DNA of 64,000 nucleotides from Phytophthora quininea. Taxonomy: Eukaryota > Oomycota > Peronosporomycetes > Peronosporales > Peronosporaceae. Where the stretch lies: positions 1 through 64,000 of the forward strand of contig JAAVTG010000350.1 in the NCBI GenBank assembly GCA_011947345.1, read 5' to 3'. Below are positions 33,151 to 45,150 of this stretch, one piece after another; within the stretch, counting starts at the first letter, position 1; each line of letters opens with the position of its first letter. The notes beneath the pieces were generated by a model. That model made no database searches and was not told the origin of the DNA. It saw nothing but the letters and a program-made list of their open reading frames with translations. The position numbers and the translations under genes were made by a program.

Positions 33151-36100
33151 AGCACGTGTGGAGTGTGTGATAGCTGGGTTCTAGCCCGTGAAATTGTTCG
33201 AATTGAAGGTTCCGACTGGAGGTTTATGGATAAGCTACGGGCGATTCTGGGCGTTGCTGGCGACGATCTACCTCGGCTTCTTGTGAATCAGTACTGTGCG
33301 CCTCCCCACATTGATGGATTGGAGAACGTACTGGTTTCTCCTCGCGGTATTCATTGTTATGTTGATGACCATGGGTGCCCAAGTGCATGGGTGGGTATTT
33401 GCAATAAATGCATGAGATTCATTAACCGCAGAATGATTCCCAAGTTTGCTATAGCCAATGGCTTTTACATGGGGTATTTGCCGGAGCGTTTGAAGGGGCT
33501 TACACTCTTCGAGCGGTTTATCACGCAGCTCTCTAGTATAGCAGCTGTTACGCGGGTTATGCGTGGTGGACGTCATCGCTGTATCCGATCACATTGTCTC
33601 GCGTTTGACTGCACTCCTGGAGCTCCAATTTCACTACTACCCCGCTCAATTGACAAGGTGACCTCCTATCGAGTCGTTCTCGTGGGAGATTTCACAGAAG
33701 GTCAACTGTCAAAAGTGAAAAGATGCATCGAATCCGAAATAAGATGACGAAAGGTGTATTTGATTTTTATAAGGCCTACAACCACTTGTATGATCCTGTT
33801 TTGCCTAGCGAGGATGTTCTGAACGCGGAGTATTCTGGCGATACTGTGGACCAACAGTTTATTGAACGTGTTCGAGACGACAGAGAGTATTTCAACGATG
33901 GCATATCAGCGGAGCAAGAATCTGTTCGTGGCCAGTCGGACTCGTTTCAAGTAGATGGAGACGATGAAGACGCCGTTCTGGAGCAACGAGTGGGATTAAC
34001 GGATGATCTGTCGCCTGTGCTGGCCTCTGAGCACCCTTACGTTGCTGATCTGGGGAGAACGCTGCAAAAGAGAGGTCTTTCATGGTTAGGCGGTCGAGCA
34101 AGTTTTCTGGCACTATTAATGGAGATCTACTAGCGAGAATGTTTCCTCATCTTTTCCCCTTCGGTCGCGGCCATCCAGGTGAATCCAGAAAAGTGGCTGT
34201 ATCTGTGAAAGAATGCATTAAGCACTATATCAATCTAAGTGGACGTCAATTTGCTGGAGATGAGTTGTTCACGTTGGTTGCGTTTGATCAACTGTCATTG
34301 CAAAACATGTACATTTAAAACTTGGTGCGCTGCAAACGTTTTCCGCATTTGTACGAGGGTTACGACACTATTGCAGTTGACCAACTTGGTCAGGCGCTAC
34401 TAGCTAATGAGCGACGCCGGCAAGGGTTTACGCCGCGGGGCAACGCAATCGACGCGACTGCGAATCGGTTTATCAAGACCGTTGAGCTTGCATCAGCCCC
34501 AGTGTGGGGAAGCAATGCTGAGCGCACTGGCTGCAGACAGAACGCCTTTGCATTCCAAGCACGGTTTGGACAGCCTGCTTTGTTTGTGACACTGACACCA
34601 AACGCAGATAACTCTTTCGCGATGGCCCAATACACTGGAATCGGAACGGTGGAAACGCTGTTCGATGTGTTGGAGTCTAGAATGCCTAGTAAAGCTGAAC
34701 TTCGTGACGCAACGCTAGGAAATGATGCTGCGTCTGCACGGTTATTCATGCGGCAAGTGGATGCGTTTATCAAAGTCTGCTTAGGCATTGATCCAGCCAC
34801 TAAGAAGCCACTGCAGCATCGCGGCTTGTTTGGCTACGTGGAGGCGTACTTCGCCATGGTCGAAACACAAGGGCGTGGAGCACTCCACGTTCATTTTTTG
34901 ATATGGCTGAAGGATTGCCCACCCAATTCTACCGCTATGGAAGAAATCCTACGCAGCAACGAAGCAGAAGGGTTTTGTAAGTCAGTCGAGGAGTATGTTT
35001 CTTCTATAGTGCGTAACGAGCTTCCCTTACAGTTGGATCGACAACGGTGTTTGAGTTGCAGTGCTCCAATTTCGTACACGGCGGCATTGCCGATACCTGA
35101 AAGCGCACAAAAGGACCCAAAGACAGGGCTCTACAGTGCAGAAGCAAAACGTGCTGTCACGGAGCCCCCACTTCTGCAATGCAAAATCTGTAGCATCAAG
35201 TGCAGTTCGCAGCACTTATTACGAAGCGTGCTGCTTCAACATCGACCAATGCACTGGCCGCTCTGGAGCCGTTCGCTTTCCTCCACTGAACTAGCAAAGC
35301 AGGCCGCACGAGAGTCGCGGTGTCGGGGTACGTTACAACAGGCAATCCACAAAGTAGTGGAACGCGAAATTATACAAGCTAGTATGGCCTCCGAGCGGGA
35401 TTTAAAGGATGAATCAGGGCTTACGCCGATTGGCATTGCGGAGTGGCTGCAGCATTCAAATTCTTTTCAAATGGTGAAGTGTACGAGTGACAACGACCCT
35501 TTCCAGAATGACTATCTTACCCGTCTATTGGAGATGCTTCCGCCGTCTAAATGTGATGGCAGATTGTCGCGTGAATCCGTAGATTACATGGTTTCGACTC
35601 TGGTACTGCTGCAAAACCAGCACTGGTGGTCCCACACGAATACGTGCTTTAAGAAATCTCGGGCAACATGCGATGAATCCTTTTGTCGCTATGTTTTTCC
35701 TAGAGATAGAGTCCCAGATACGAAGTTCTGCGCATCTGGGGTTCAGATTTCTCGACCACTAGGCCATGAATACATTAACGGGTTCAACTACACGATCATG
35801 GCCAGTTTCAAATGCAATCACGATATTCAATTTCTTCTGGGAGGCAAAGAGATTACTCACAGGATTCACTACTGCTGCAAATATGTAACGAAACAGCAAA
35901 AAGGCTTGATTCCGTTGTAGCTATTGCTCTTGGAGCTCTGAAACGTCGACAAGAAAGAGCAGCAGCAACCACTGCCGGCACCTCTCTCGGCGCAAGACCG
36001 ACTGGCCGTCGCTCGAAAGCGGGTTGCATCTATTGTCTACAGTATGACCAATCGCCAGGAAGTCGCTGGGCCATTGGCAGCGTTGTATTTGTATCGGGGG

Positions 36101-38845
36101 TCATGTTGCTATTCCAGTGCTACATGCACAACACTACCGCTAGGTTATATTATTCGACAGCTGTGTACGTCAGGAGAGTACTCATGCAATCTTGTTCGGC
36201 AATGCAACAAGTTCGGTGCGTCAACCTTTCAGGCAGTGTCTTACCTGGACGACTATATTTTTCGCCCAGCTAAACTGGTCGATTTGAATATGTACGAGTT
36301 TTCAATGCGTTACTTTCGGAGGAAAAGTGAGCACGAGGATGAGACCTTGGCGTTTTTGAGTGGGCATCGGCTTCAGCACAGTCATTGCCTGGGACAACGA
36401 GCTCAAGAATGTGTTCCGGTTATCCGAGGGTACCGGCTGCCTTATGCCGAAAGCGACTCACCATTGGAGTTTGACTACAAGTACGCAGTGTTATCGTTGG
36501 TGCGATTCAAACCTTTTCGGTCGCTTACTGACCTTGTCGGCGATTGTACCTTGTCGGAAGCTGCCTGGCTAAGCGCGTTTGAGCGGTGGAAAGACACTAG
36601 AACGGAATCTGTGAAAACTATTATGAACAACACGAATGATTTCTACATCGGTCGTAGCCATGGTAAGGCTCAAAGTTTAGAAGGCGACACCAACACGTCG
36701 GCCGTTGCAGGTGCAGCTCGAAATGGAGAGGGAGTGACACTGAATCGGACGATGAAGACGATTTGTACGACGCAGGGGATCTGGTGGGCAATGACGATGC
36801 CGTGGCCGAGCTTGACGGCGGTGCTGATTATATCAAGTTTTGGGGTGCCGATGAAGCAAGCGACATCGTGATGGAGAGTAGCTCGTTGAACCCCTCAATT
36901 TGCCCATCGGCATCATCGCCTGAAGATGGCATCACGCATATTTTGTCTGCTTTCCAGTCGCTTAACATGCTTGATGGTGCTGCAAGGAGTACCTCGGCAA
37001 AGTCGACAATTGACCATTCTTTGCCGAGCTCAATTGTAGTACGTGATATGAGGCGATGGATTCGTGACGCCAACACCGATAACGCATTCACTATCCCATC
37101 GCCAGAATTGCCTGACGAGCGTGCCACCGAAGTGGTTGAGCTGCTGGATGATACACTCAATGAGGCAAATATGCAGTGGCGTCCTGAATCGATGGTGCGG
37201 TCTCGATCACCTAGTGCTGTTCCCCAGTTTGCCAGCATTAGTTCGATTTCAAGAGCGTTTACTCTGAATCTGAAGCAGCACTGTGCGTTAAAGAAAATTG
37301 GCATCGCTCTTCTTACTAGATGGAAACACTCCGAAAGTTTGACTTACTTGGATCGTAACGTAGAGGATATCCTGATAGCTGACCAACTTCGACTATTTCT
37401 CGGAGGAGAGGGCGGGACTGGTAAAAGTCGCATCATCGAAGCTGTCGAGGCCTTATGCGTCAGTTGGGGACGCACTACTAGTATTGTGAAAACAGCACTC
37501 ACGGGCAAAGCGGCCACATTGATTGGGGTAGGACACTGGAGAGTTTTCTCCTGCAACTAGAAGGGGAAAAAGCCATCGGAGCCATTATGGATCTTGATGT
37601 GCTAATTATTGACGAAATTTCTATGATGAAGAGATTGCAACTAGTCCAGTTGGATCGACGTCTACGAAAGGCAAAGCGCGTTCCGCGAGTTCCGTTTGGG
37701 GGCATCCACGTGGTTCTCGTTGGGGATTTCTTACAGCTTCCCCTGTCGGAGCAGAGCCCATCTATCGAGACCCGTCTCTAAAACCAAAGAGCTCAGCGGT
37801 AGACTTCACGGGATATCAACTCTGGCGCGATTTTGAAGACGTCATAATACTGGATGAATCCGTTCGGTTTCAGGATGACCCAGAGTGGGGACGCGGATGT
37901 CATGATGCACGTCTTGGCATCTGGAGTGCTGAATTTGTTGCATTGATTAATTCGCGTGTGGTTGAAGACCGCAATCGCGCTTTAATAGACTGGGTATCTG
38001 GTGGTGAGCGGACGACGTTTGTTACTCCAGACAATTCCACCCGACTGTCAATAAACAACCTCTTCATTTCAACAACCGCCAGACTGTTACCAAAAGATAC
38101 ATATCCTGTTCGAGTGGTGGCGAATTTTAAAGGGCAATTGAACGCACTGAATCGATCGGAAGCTACCATGGTTATGTCTTTGCCGGACTCGAAGTTCGGT
38201 CGCATGGCGCCCTACCTAGATCTAATTGTGGGAATGCCCATCCAGGTGACGCAAAATATACGTCCCCAGAAAATGGTTGCAAACGGCACGCTTGGGACGT
38301 TGGAGTCTATTATCTACAAACCTGGCACCACGTTTCGGGTTGTTCATGATAGCGTCTTGGATGTGCTTGTGCAAATTCCTAGCACGCCTCCACCCGCTGT
38401 GATTGTGCGGTTACCTCGCGGTAATACAGCACGGGCAATGCTAGGGGCTGCTGATAGTGATCTTTTCCCACTATTTTTCGAATCTCAGGCATACAAGGCA
38501 TGTGAAATAGCGTTGACTGGTAGTGTGAACGGAGTCCCACGAAAGCTAGCCGTTCGAATCCAACAATTTCCGCTCGTATGTGCCGTCGCATCGACGATCT
38601 ACAAGGTGCAAGGTGAAACTCTCGATCGGATGGTAGTGACAGAATGGCGGTCGAGCTCGGCAGCAGTAAACAAACGGCAGCAGCCGTATCTGTTGGTGTC
38701 ACGGGTGACATCTCGCCACGCTTTTGTGGCTCTGACGCCATTGACACCAGATATTATAGCGTGGGCACGTCCACCGGATGATGTACTAGCAGAAGAAGAA
38801 CGGTTGCAACGTTTAAGCGAGCATACTGTAAGCGCTATGCTGTAG
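32560..38845 (+). pseudogene. Helitron Rep-helicase (copy 2), frame-broken
   Basis: The longest single frame (34322-35920) covers the Rep core: FVTLTPNADNSFAMAQYTG, QGRGALHVHFLIW (HUH motif, about 34870-34910), CxxC-type finger residues, and the tyrosine motif HYCCKYVTK near 35868. The helicase keeps a perfect Walker A (GGEGGTGKSR, near 37400), LDVLIIDEISMM (near 37590), VGDFLQLP and YKVQGETLDRMV (near 38600). Breaks: the 5' tandem duplication, a TAA at 34317-34319, a frame change near 34080, and single-base losses at 33718-33721 (A), 35898-35902 (A), 36730-36732 (G), 37525-37528 (G) and 37740-37743 (C), plus one near 35985. Aligned against copy 1 the two complement each other's breaks. Confidence 0.9.
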
Positions 38846-38927
38846 CAAGCTAAACGTCAATGTTATACCGTTGCACATGAAAAATACACAGCTGATCCGC
38901 TAACATTGTTTTGCTTAAAATGTTGCC

Positions 38928-39814
38928 TTACTCATCCTCACTAGTGCGGTTTGTTAGATCGATCCCTTCGGGCGATCCCTCTCGTTTCGGCGGTACTTGA
39001 TCCAGCAGGTTTGGAGGCGGCACTGCTTGGAACACCTTGGCTCGCATTGCTCGGCGCCGAACCTTGTGGCGACTTGGCGCCGTCGCCGCCATCACCAGTG
39101 GGACGTCGCTGGCTCGCCTCTTGAGCGTGCGGTCATTGCTTTCGGCAGGATGCCCGGGAACCATGATGCGAGGGACGTGCTCCATCGCAAATGGAGTAGT
39201 TGTCGCCACAATACCGATAACTATGAACTAGTTTTGCCTTGGGGCCTGCAAGCCTTGATCCTACCCGAGGACTTGAGGTCGCCGCGCTAGTTTCCAGCGC
39301 TAAATCCAGATCGGAAAAGAGCGACAGCATGACCGCCTTGTTCTGCTTGACTTTGGAAGGCGCGGAGACGGTCGCAGCCGATAGGGAGGCCCCATGGTGA
39401 CGCGCAGGCCCGGCACGAAGAGCTTCATCATGCTCATCGGAAGTGACGCTCGTCCTTGCCAGCCTCTTCGTCCTCGCTCTCAAACTCACAGCACTGCTGC
39501 GGAAGCTGCTGACCGTCTTGGCGCTGCTGGCGTCGTCCTGCTTGTAGAGGCTACTGCCGAAGCTCCTGCTGCTGGTTCTCAGCGTCTTGGAGCTGCCGCT
39601 CCTGCCCAAACGTGCCCAGCTCGCCGGTGTAGCTTGCGTTGATCCCGCGACTGCTGTTGAAGCTGCTCGCAGTGCTACTGGACATCTTGAATAGCGTCCG
39701 GTCTCCGTTTCTGGACGCGTGTGATGCCTTGAGGGCTCTCGAGTCGTAGAAGTCCGAGCTGTCGCCGCTGTTCGAGCTGGTGGTGCGCGGATATCGAGGA
39801 GCTACAAAATGCAA
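38928..39814 (-). pseudogene. Unrecognised Ser-rich protein gene, frame-broken
   Basis: Three overlapping minus-strand frames (39551-39814, 39133-39609, 38928-39209) read as one gene of about 290 residues with two frameshifts: a Ser/Thr-rich N-terminus (SSSTASSFNSS), a middle with LSLFSDLDLALETS, and a basic C-terminus ending DLTNRTSEDE. I do not recognise a domain. It sits between the Rep-helicase and gene A of copy 2 and has no counterpart in copy 1, so it may be a captured host-gene fragment. Confidence 0.4.
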
Positions 39815-40311
39815 AATCGAAAGGTAGTATAAATAGCCCGGTATTTGGGTGAAAACGGTATTGCGATAGGAAATAGTAAAATCGATGGCACACGTTCAGC
39901 AAGTACATGAGTTCTACCAGACTGCTGCAGCCCTGGATTGGTGACAATGGCGAATACAATCGGCGTGTAGAGTGTCCTTAGGCGGTCGAAATATGCATTC
40001 TGATAACAAAATCGCTAGCAGGCGTCCAGGCTGTACGTCTGCTGTATCAGCAAGTTCATTACATCTACCACTAGCAGCACGTGGCATTATGGTGAGATGC
40101 TTCAGACGCTATATGGTTAAAACATTCATAATTCATAGTTGGTTTTAAATACACACCGCCTTTAAACACGATCAAACAACTTCAGGTATGTATTTTGAAT
40201 GAAAATAAGCCTACGACGCAACTTGCAATGAAAGTAAACTGCAATACATACCGCTACCGTAGGGCTCGACGATTCGGCAGGCAAGGGTTGGCAATGGGCC
40301 CGAAGCAACAC
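39815..40311. other. Gene-less stretch
   Basis: No supported gene; AT-rich spacer between the Ser-rich pseudogene and gene A. Confidence 0.4.
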
Positions 40312-41053
40312 CTACAGAGCAAGATCACGCGGTTGGTTGAAGCGGAAGCCATGGTAGCGGTTCAGGTGTCTGATCATCGAGTTTCTTGAGTCGCTGACGA
40401 AATTGCACTGCCACACGTAGCAGAACACATCGTCCACGATGCGATCGTCTTGAAGGACTGGCATGGTTTCGGGGATGGGGTACTTGGGTCGAGGACAGCG
40501 GGGAAGTCGATGTAGGCATGCAGATACACACTGCTGGCCTGGGATCCAGCGCGGGCGAACAAAAATCACCCCGAAACATGACGATATCGCCTTTGTTAAG
40601 CTCGATCAGGTTTTGTGCCGACTGCAAGGCGACGCGGCAGTTCCAGCCGTAGCCGTAGAAATAGGTGCCGTCTTGAGTTGCGACGTAGACCGAGCCCGGC
40701 AAAGAGGTCACGTCCACGGACTCAGAGCCGGCAGGCAGCGGCAAGAACTCCCGGCGAACCAACTGATCCGGAGCACCTCCTGCCGTCTTCAAGAAGTGCC
40801 ACTGGTTAGCAGTAGAATCCGGAAAGAAGGTCTTGTAGTAGCGCTTGAAGTATTGCGCCATTTCACGTGACGCCTCGGCAGGAATGAGAGCTCTCTCGCG
40901 GTTCTCGTCACGAGTCTCACCGTCCCAAGTTTCATGGATCCAGTGCGTCTGCTGGTCGCGCGATAGAGACCGCAGATAGTCGACGAGGTTGTCGGGGACC
41001 GCACGGTACAGGACCACGTAGCCGCGAGAGTTCAGTTTGGCTCAAGCAAACAT
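40312..41053 (-). pseudogene. Cargo gene A (copy 2): cupin/2OG-like, inactivated
   Basis: Diverged homologue of 20519-21262 in the same orientation. ATG at 41053 is followed at codon 4 by TGA where copy 1 has an Arg codon. The rest is well preserved (YVVLYRAVPD, then THWIHETWDGE, YFYGYGWNCRVAL and LNKGDIVMFRGDF) until frame changes near 40560 and 40490. The tail in the last frame has CYVWQC and IRHLNRYH, a more complete C2H2-like finger than copy 1. Gene order relative to the Rep-helicase and gene B is as in copy 1. Confidence 0.7.
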
Positions 41054-42302
41054 AGTGTGCGCGTAGAGGAGATGGTGTGCTTGGCTTGGGAAATTGGGGA
41101 ATGAAAGCAGCTTATGTCCTGCAAGATTAACAGCGATACTTAACGCTTAGCTAGGAGGCCGATGCCTCGACATACTGTAGGGTATGCTCACACATCAACC
41201 ACGGCAAATATGGAATGCGAAGTTTCCCGGTAAGAATGCGTTGCATTTTTTCAAAGTTGCCCTCACATTCTGTGGCAATCTTCCCTCCTTCATTTCGTAG
41301 TGGTCTTGCTTCTCAGCTTCACACGCCAAAGAGCGCGCAGCGCGTTCACTAGTGCTGCCATGCTGTAACAAGTGCAACAAAATTCAAGTAAGACCAAAGG
41401 AACACTTCTTTTCATTTCTCAAAATAATATTGTACTTACGTGAATGCCAATTCAACGCAGGAAAACCACATTGTTTCAGTTGCATTGCAAGGTTCCATTT
41501 TCATGCGTACCCACCGATTCCTGGATGAGCCTGAGTCTTATGAATGACACCCTTCGAGATTGACGTTGAAGCTTCTCGTTGGAGTGTCCGATTTTTCATG
41601 AAAATGCCAAAACCGCGCCTATAGTGCGCCGCATCCAAGCCAACGGGTGAGCAGGAGGCCACGAAGGCCGACGAGCAGAAGGTGCTGGCGCTGAAGGAGC
41701 ACGCGCTGGACGTGGACAAGCAAAGCTGCTGGCGCTGGAGCAGCACCAGCTGGATGACGACACGCACGTCATCCGAAGGCAGCTAAGAAGTACGCGCGGC
41801 CGTTGAAGGAGGCGCTCAATCCGCGGCCAAGAACAACAACACATCCAAAAGCCCAGCACGTTTGCGACTTTGCAGACCAGTTGCGGCTCCAGTGGTAGAT
41901 GAAATTACTCCACGAGGTGAAGATGGCAGATTCAACACTTTACGTTAAGCTATGTTATAGCAACCAGCTAATAAAAGTTCCTGCGTTGTCGCTTACCGCG
42001 ATCTCCGTTGCCTCTGCATCCCTCACGCTGCTTACTTTGCCCCAGCATGGTCCTGACCCGGTGGAACGAAGGCGAGCCCAGCTGTTCTAGCTAAATCCGC
42101 CCCGGTGAAGTGCTGTCAAAACTAATTATTAGTGTCAACGTGGGACTTCCTGCTCACGTTCAAGCTGCGCGTGCGCGTGATGCTGAAGTGTTCGGTTGCT
42201 AGAGAAAATGCCAAACGGGCACTTTTGATACGAGTCATGTGTAGGTGGTCACAAATCAGTTAAGTCACGGTGCTTATCGAAGCTCACTCTTCAATTTGAA
42301 CC
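41054..42302. other. Spacer with a coiled-coil coding scrap
   Basis: Mostly non-coding. Around 41640-41800 the plus strand reads as a frame-broken charged helix (KADEQKVLALKEHALDVDK, then LALEQHQLDDDT), the kind of coiled coil found in many oomycete proteins. Its origin is unknown. Confidence 0.4.
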
Positions 42303-43025
42303 ATGCCTGGCAAGGCTAAAGACAAACCGGAAGCCAGTAGCAGCCGGGGCGCTAAGGTCAAGCCAACAATGACCAAGTGTTCGTCCACCTCGCCACACAA
42401 AACCGACACAACTGCTGATTCACCGACACGCCAAACGCCTTATGAACGTCTCCGTCAGCTCCTGGCGGAGAAAACAACTAACACTAGACGCGTGACAACC
42501 GTCGAGGGTACGTCCAAGTAAGATTTCTTGCCATGCATTCCACAAAATGCCTCACCATTCGCGAATTCGTTGCCAATTGCGTGCCTACAGAGCTACAGAC
42601 TATCTTACGCAACACCGCGGAGCCACCCCAAAAGCTCACGATGAAAATGAAGTTGTTGTGGGCATCTAACCACATGTACCAGAACTTCAAGCTAGCGAGA
42701 CTGCATCTTATCGATGCTGCTTCGCCCGAGCCCTTGGAGGACTTGCTAAAAGTAAGTAGTTCCCCATGGTTTTGGTTGCACCACTGCTCTGAAGTTGCAT
42801 GTTATCGTTTGTATCCTAGTTGTTTCGTGATTCGTACGACGAGAACCGTGACGAGGTCGATTCGGTGCTGCTCACGGCGACTATACTGACTCTGCTTCGA
42901 ATGAGCTACCGCCAGCGGGGAAGGTCATTGAAATTAATGGCTACTCCAGCTTGAAGCTGTTCCAAGAAAAATGCTGCCAAGTCACGGTCAAGCTTCGGGA
43001 CTTGTCCTGGGACCCACACGCTTAG
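42303..43025 (+). pseudogene. Cargo gene B (copy 2): small OB-fold-like protein, three exons
   Basis: Exons 42303-42507, 42591-42751 and 42820-43025 with GT-AG introns at the same positions and phases as copy 1. Exon 1 is intact: basic Ser/Lys-rich start, then TPYERLRQLL. Exon 2 has MKMKLLWASNHMY and RLHLIDAA. Exon 3 starts LFRDSYDENRDEVDSV and ends PPAGKVIEINGYSSLKLF and LRDLSW, but one base is missing near 42888, so translation would terminate early. About 170 residues if read through. Comparison of the two copies defines the gene better than either alone. Confidence 0.65.
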
Positions 43026-43655
43026 TAAAACATGAAGATCGTTGTCAAAGACTTAAAGACTGCAGAAGTAGCGCTCCTGCTTTATCTGCATTTGTAGTTA
43101 CAGCATGACGAAGTAGTCGGTAGCGCTTTATCAACGACAAGTTATTCAGCTTACTTTTCGGCAATTCTACTGCAAGTGTTGAGTAGTTGAATAGCTTCGA
43201 CGTACTCTAATATGAAAGCTAACAATTCCGTATCCGGGCAACTTCCAGCCAACTAAACCTTTTCCTGCGCACTGTGCTGCATGAATGGCTATACTCAACC
43301 CCCAAATCGAGTTATCATAGTATCCTGACGCACTTCTATACCAAGATTCGTGCAGCTTGACTTTAATTCCCCATTTTGGCGACGACGCACGGCCTTTTTG
43401 ATATTGGTGACGCTGGCACTTCTGCATGCAAATTTACTATGATGTTTGCCCATTTTTGCCCATTTTTACAACTAATGGGCATATACCCAAATCTTATTGA
43501 AGTACGGGAGCCGAAAAATCGAACAACTCCCTCATCAGCGATGTACGTCATTCCAGAAGTGGCCGCCCAGGAGCCGAAGCAAGCGGAGAAGCAGGTATGA
43601 CATGGGCTGTATTGTGTTGACAGTGTGGACATGCACTAATTGAGGTTGTGGATAG
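43026..43655. other. Spacer and probable first exon of gene C (copy 2)
   Basis: 43026-43370 shows nothing. A frame ending at 43594 (EVAAQEPKQAEKQ) is followed by GTATGA and a 61-bp intron ending GTGGATAG directly at the gene C ATG, and the splice joins in frame. It may therefore be the true first exon of gene C. Confidence 0.5.
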
Positions 43656-44395
43656 ATGACCAAGCCCAGAGGAACTCGAAATTACACGTACGCCGAGCAG
43701 TGCCTACTGCTTTCGGTCGTAGCAGACGAGTTGCCGGTGGCCCGGTCTGAATGGGATCGTGTTGCGATCGCATACAATACAGCCGCAGACAGCGCTTGGA
43801 AGCCGAGGGACGCGGGTAGCTTACGGAGGAAGTTCACTACGCTCTACTCGGCAGCACGGAAGGCGAAAGGGGTGGAGCTGAACTCGCAGGAAAAGGCGGC
43901 TCTAGAACTACGGCGCAAGATCATCGAGCGTGCCAACTTGGCACGATTCCCCCACCTGACGGAGCCAGCCAACGCGACCGACGGACAATCATCGACGCTG
44001 TCGCCTCCCCGTCAGGAGAATCAGTGGTGGAACATCAGACACATGAGGAAACTGAGCCGCCGCGTCGTGCTAGTTTGCTCCCCTCCGACGACAGTGAGTG
44101 TGATGACCAATGTCCAACAGCACCGGAGGAATCGTGTAGTTCGGTCGCGTCGCTCAGTATGGAGAGTGCTTCACAGCATCTGCATTCTCACTGTTCAGCA
44201 ATCCAGCTGTTCCTCTGGTTCCAGCAGCGAGAAGAGCGCCAACTCACACGAGTCAAGGACGACCAGCACCAACGACAGCTTAGAAGGGCAGCCAAGGAGC
44301 AGCAAAGAGAGATCGACATGCGCAACACAGAACGAAGACACAAAGAGCTGGTGGAATGCATTTCGTCGCTCAAGTACAGCATCTCAAAAGTTTGA
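43656..44395 (+). CDS. Cargo gene C (copy 2): Myb/SANT-like (DUF6818-type) protein
   Basis: Homologue of 23050-23720. The N-terminal domain (NYTYAEQCLLLSVVADELP, EWDRVAIAYN, SLRRKFTTLYSAARK) is Myb/SANT-like. Near 44020 the frame changes by one: the first frame runs on to 44408 as Ser/Arg-rich nonsense, while the second (44024-44395) gives IQLFLWFQQREERQL and HKELVECISSLK, matching copy 1. A one-base error or mutation at about 44020 is the simplest reading. About 245 residues when joined. Likely nuclear and DNA-binding; target unknown. Confidence 0.65.
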
Positions 44396-44499
44396 GAGGG
44401 AACGCTGACAGGGACGATAATACACGTTGTTTAGATCTGATGTGCTCATTGTAGTGTGTGCAGCAACAGTCACCGCAAAGTAGAGAAGAGTGCTTGCTT

Positions 44500-44620
44500 G
44501 AAACAATGTTTAATAAACGGACAGTGTGGCACTGTGCACGGTTGAAACAAAGTTTAATAAACGGACAGTGTGGCACTGTGCATGCCTGCAACAAAGATTA
44601 TTAACCGGACAGTGTGGTAG
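44500..44620. repeat. 44-bp tandem repeat, nearly three units
   Basis: Units start at 44500, 44544 and 44588 (GAAACAAWGTTTAATAAACG, then GACAGTGTGGCACTGTGCA). Each of the first two carries AATAAA and a GACAGTGTGGCACTGTGC near-palindrome. It lies just downstream of gene C and may hold its polyadenylation region. Confidence 0.9.
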
Positions 44621-44770
44621 ATGATGTGCTATTGGGGGCTTGAAGCTGGCAGCACGCCATTACGAGCATGTCAGTGTACCACACGAGAACGATGTGCCAT
44701 TTCCCAATTTCCTCTCGGAAGCACAAGCGATCAGACTCAACCCGAGCAAGGCAGCAGCAGCAGCCAACGC

Positions 44771-44838
44771 GTACGTATGCTAATTCTACGACAAGTACTT
44801 CTGAGGTGAAATCGTTCTCACACGTTTTTCTCGTTTAG
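44771..44838 (+). other. Probable 5'-leader intron of H4 variant 2
   Basis: Donor GTACGTATG after CCAACGC; acceptor CGTTTAG directly before the ATG. Mirrors 24084-24163 in copy 1. Confidence 0.55.
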
Positions 44839-45150
44839 ATGTCAGGCCGTGGGAAGGGCGCCAAAGGCGTTGGGAAGGGAGGTGCCAAGCGTCATCGCTA
44901 CATTCTGCGTGATAATCTCCAGGGCATTTCTCGCTCATCTATCCGTCGCCTAGCACGTCGTGCAGGAGTCATCCGCATGTCTGCGCTTGTGTATGAAGAG
45001 ACGCGTGCTGTTCTAAAGGTGTTTGTAAGTAACCTCGTTCGCGACGCGGTGGTTTACACGGAACATGCCAATCGGAAGACGATGACTACGATGGACGTCG
45101 TGTATGCTCTCAAACGTCAAGGCCGCACGCTGTATGGATTCGGCCATTGA
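44839..45150 (+). CDS. Divergent histone H4 (copy 2), Lys20 replaced
   Basis: Intact 103-codon frame. By my count about 80 residues match copy 1. The tail keeps Lys5, 8, 12 and 16; position 19 is Arg as in normal H4, but position 20 is Tyr. Further departures from the nearly invariant H4 sequence are G41A-type and K44I changes in the fold and GH at the C-terminus. Because canonical H4 hardly varies between eukaryotes, this amount of change marks a specialised or relaxed protein. It sits after gene C, as in copy 1. The fold residues needed to pair with H3 look present. Confidence 0.9.
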   Translation: MSGRGKGAKGVGKGGAKRHRYILRDNLQGISRSSIRRLARRAGVIRMSALVYEETRAVLKVFVSNLVRDAVVYTEHANRKTMTTMDVVYALKRQGRTLYGFGH

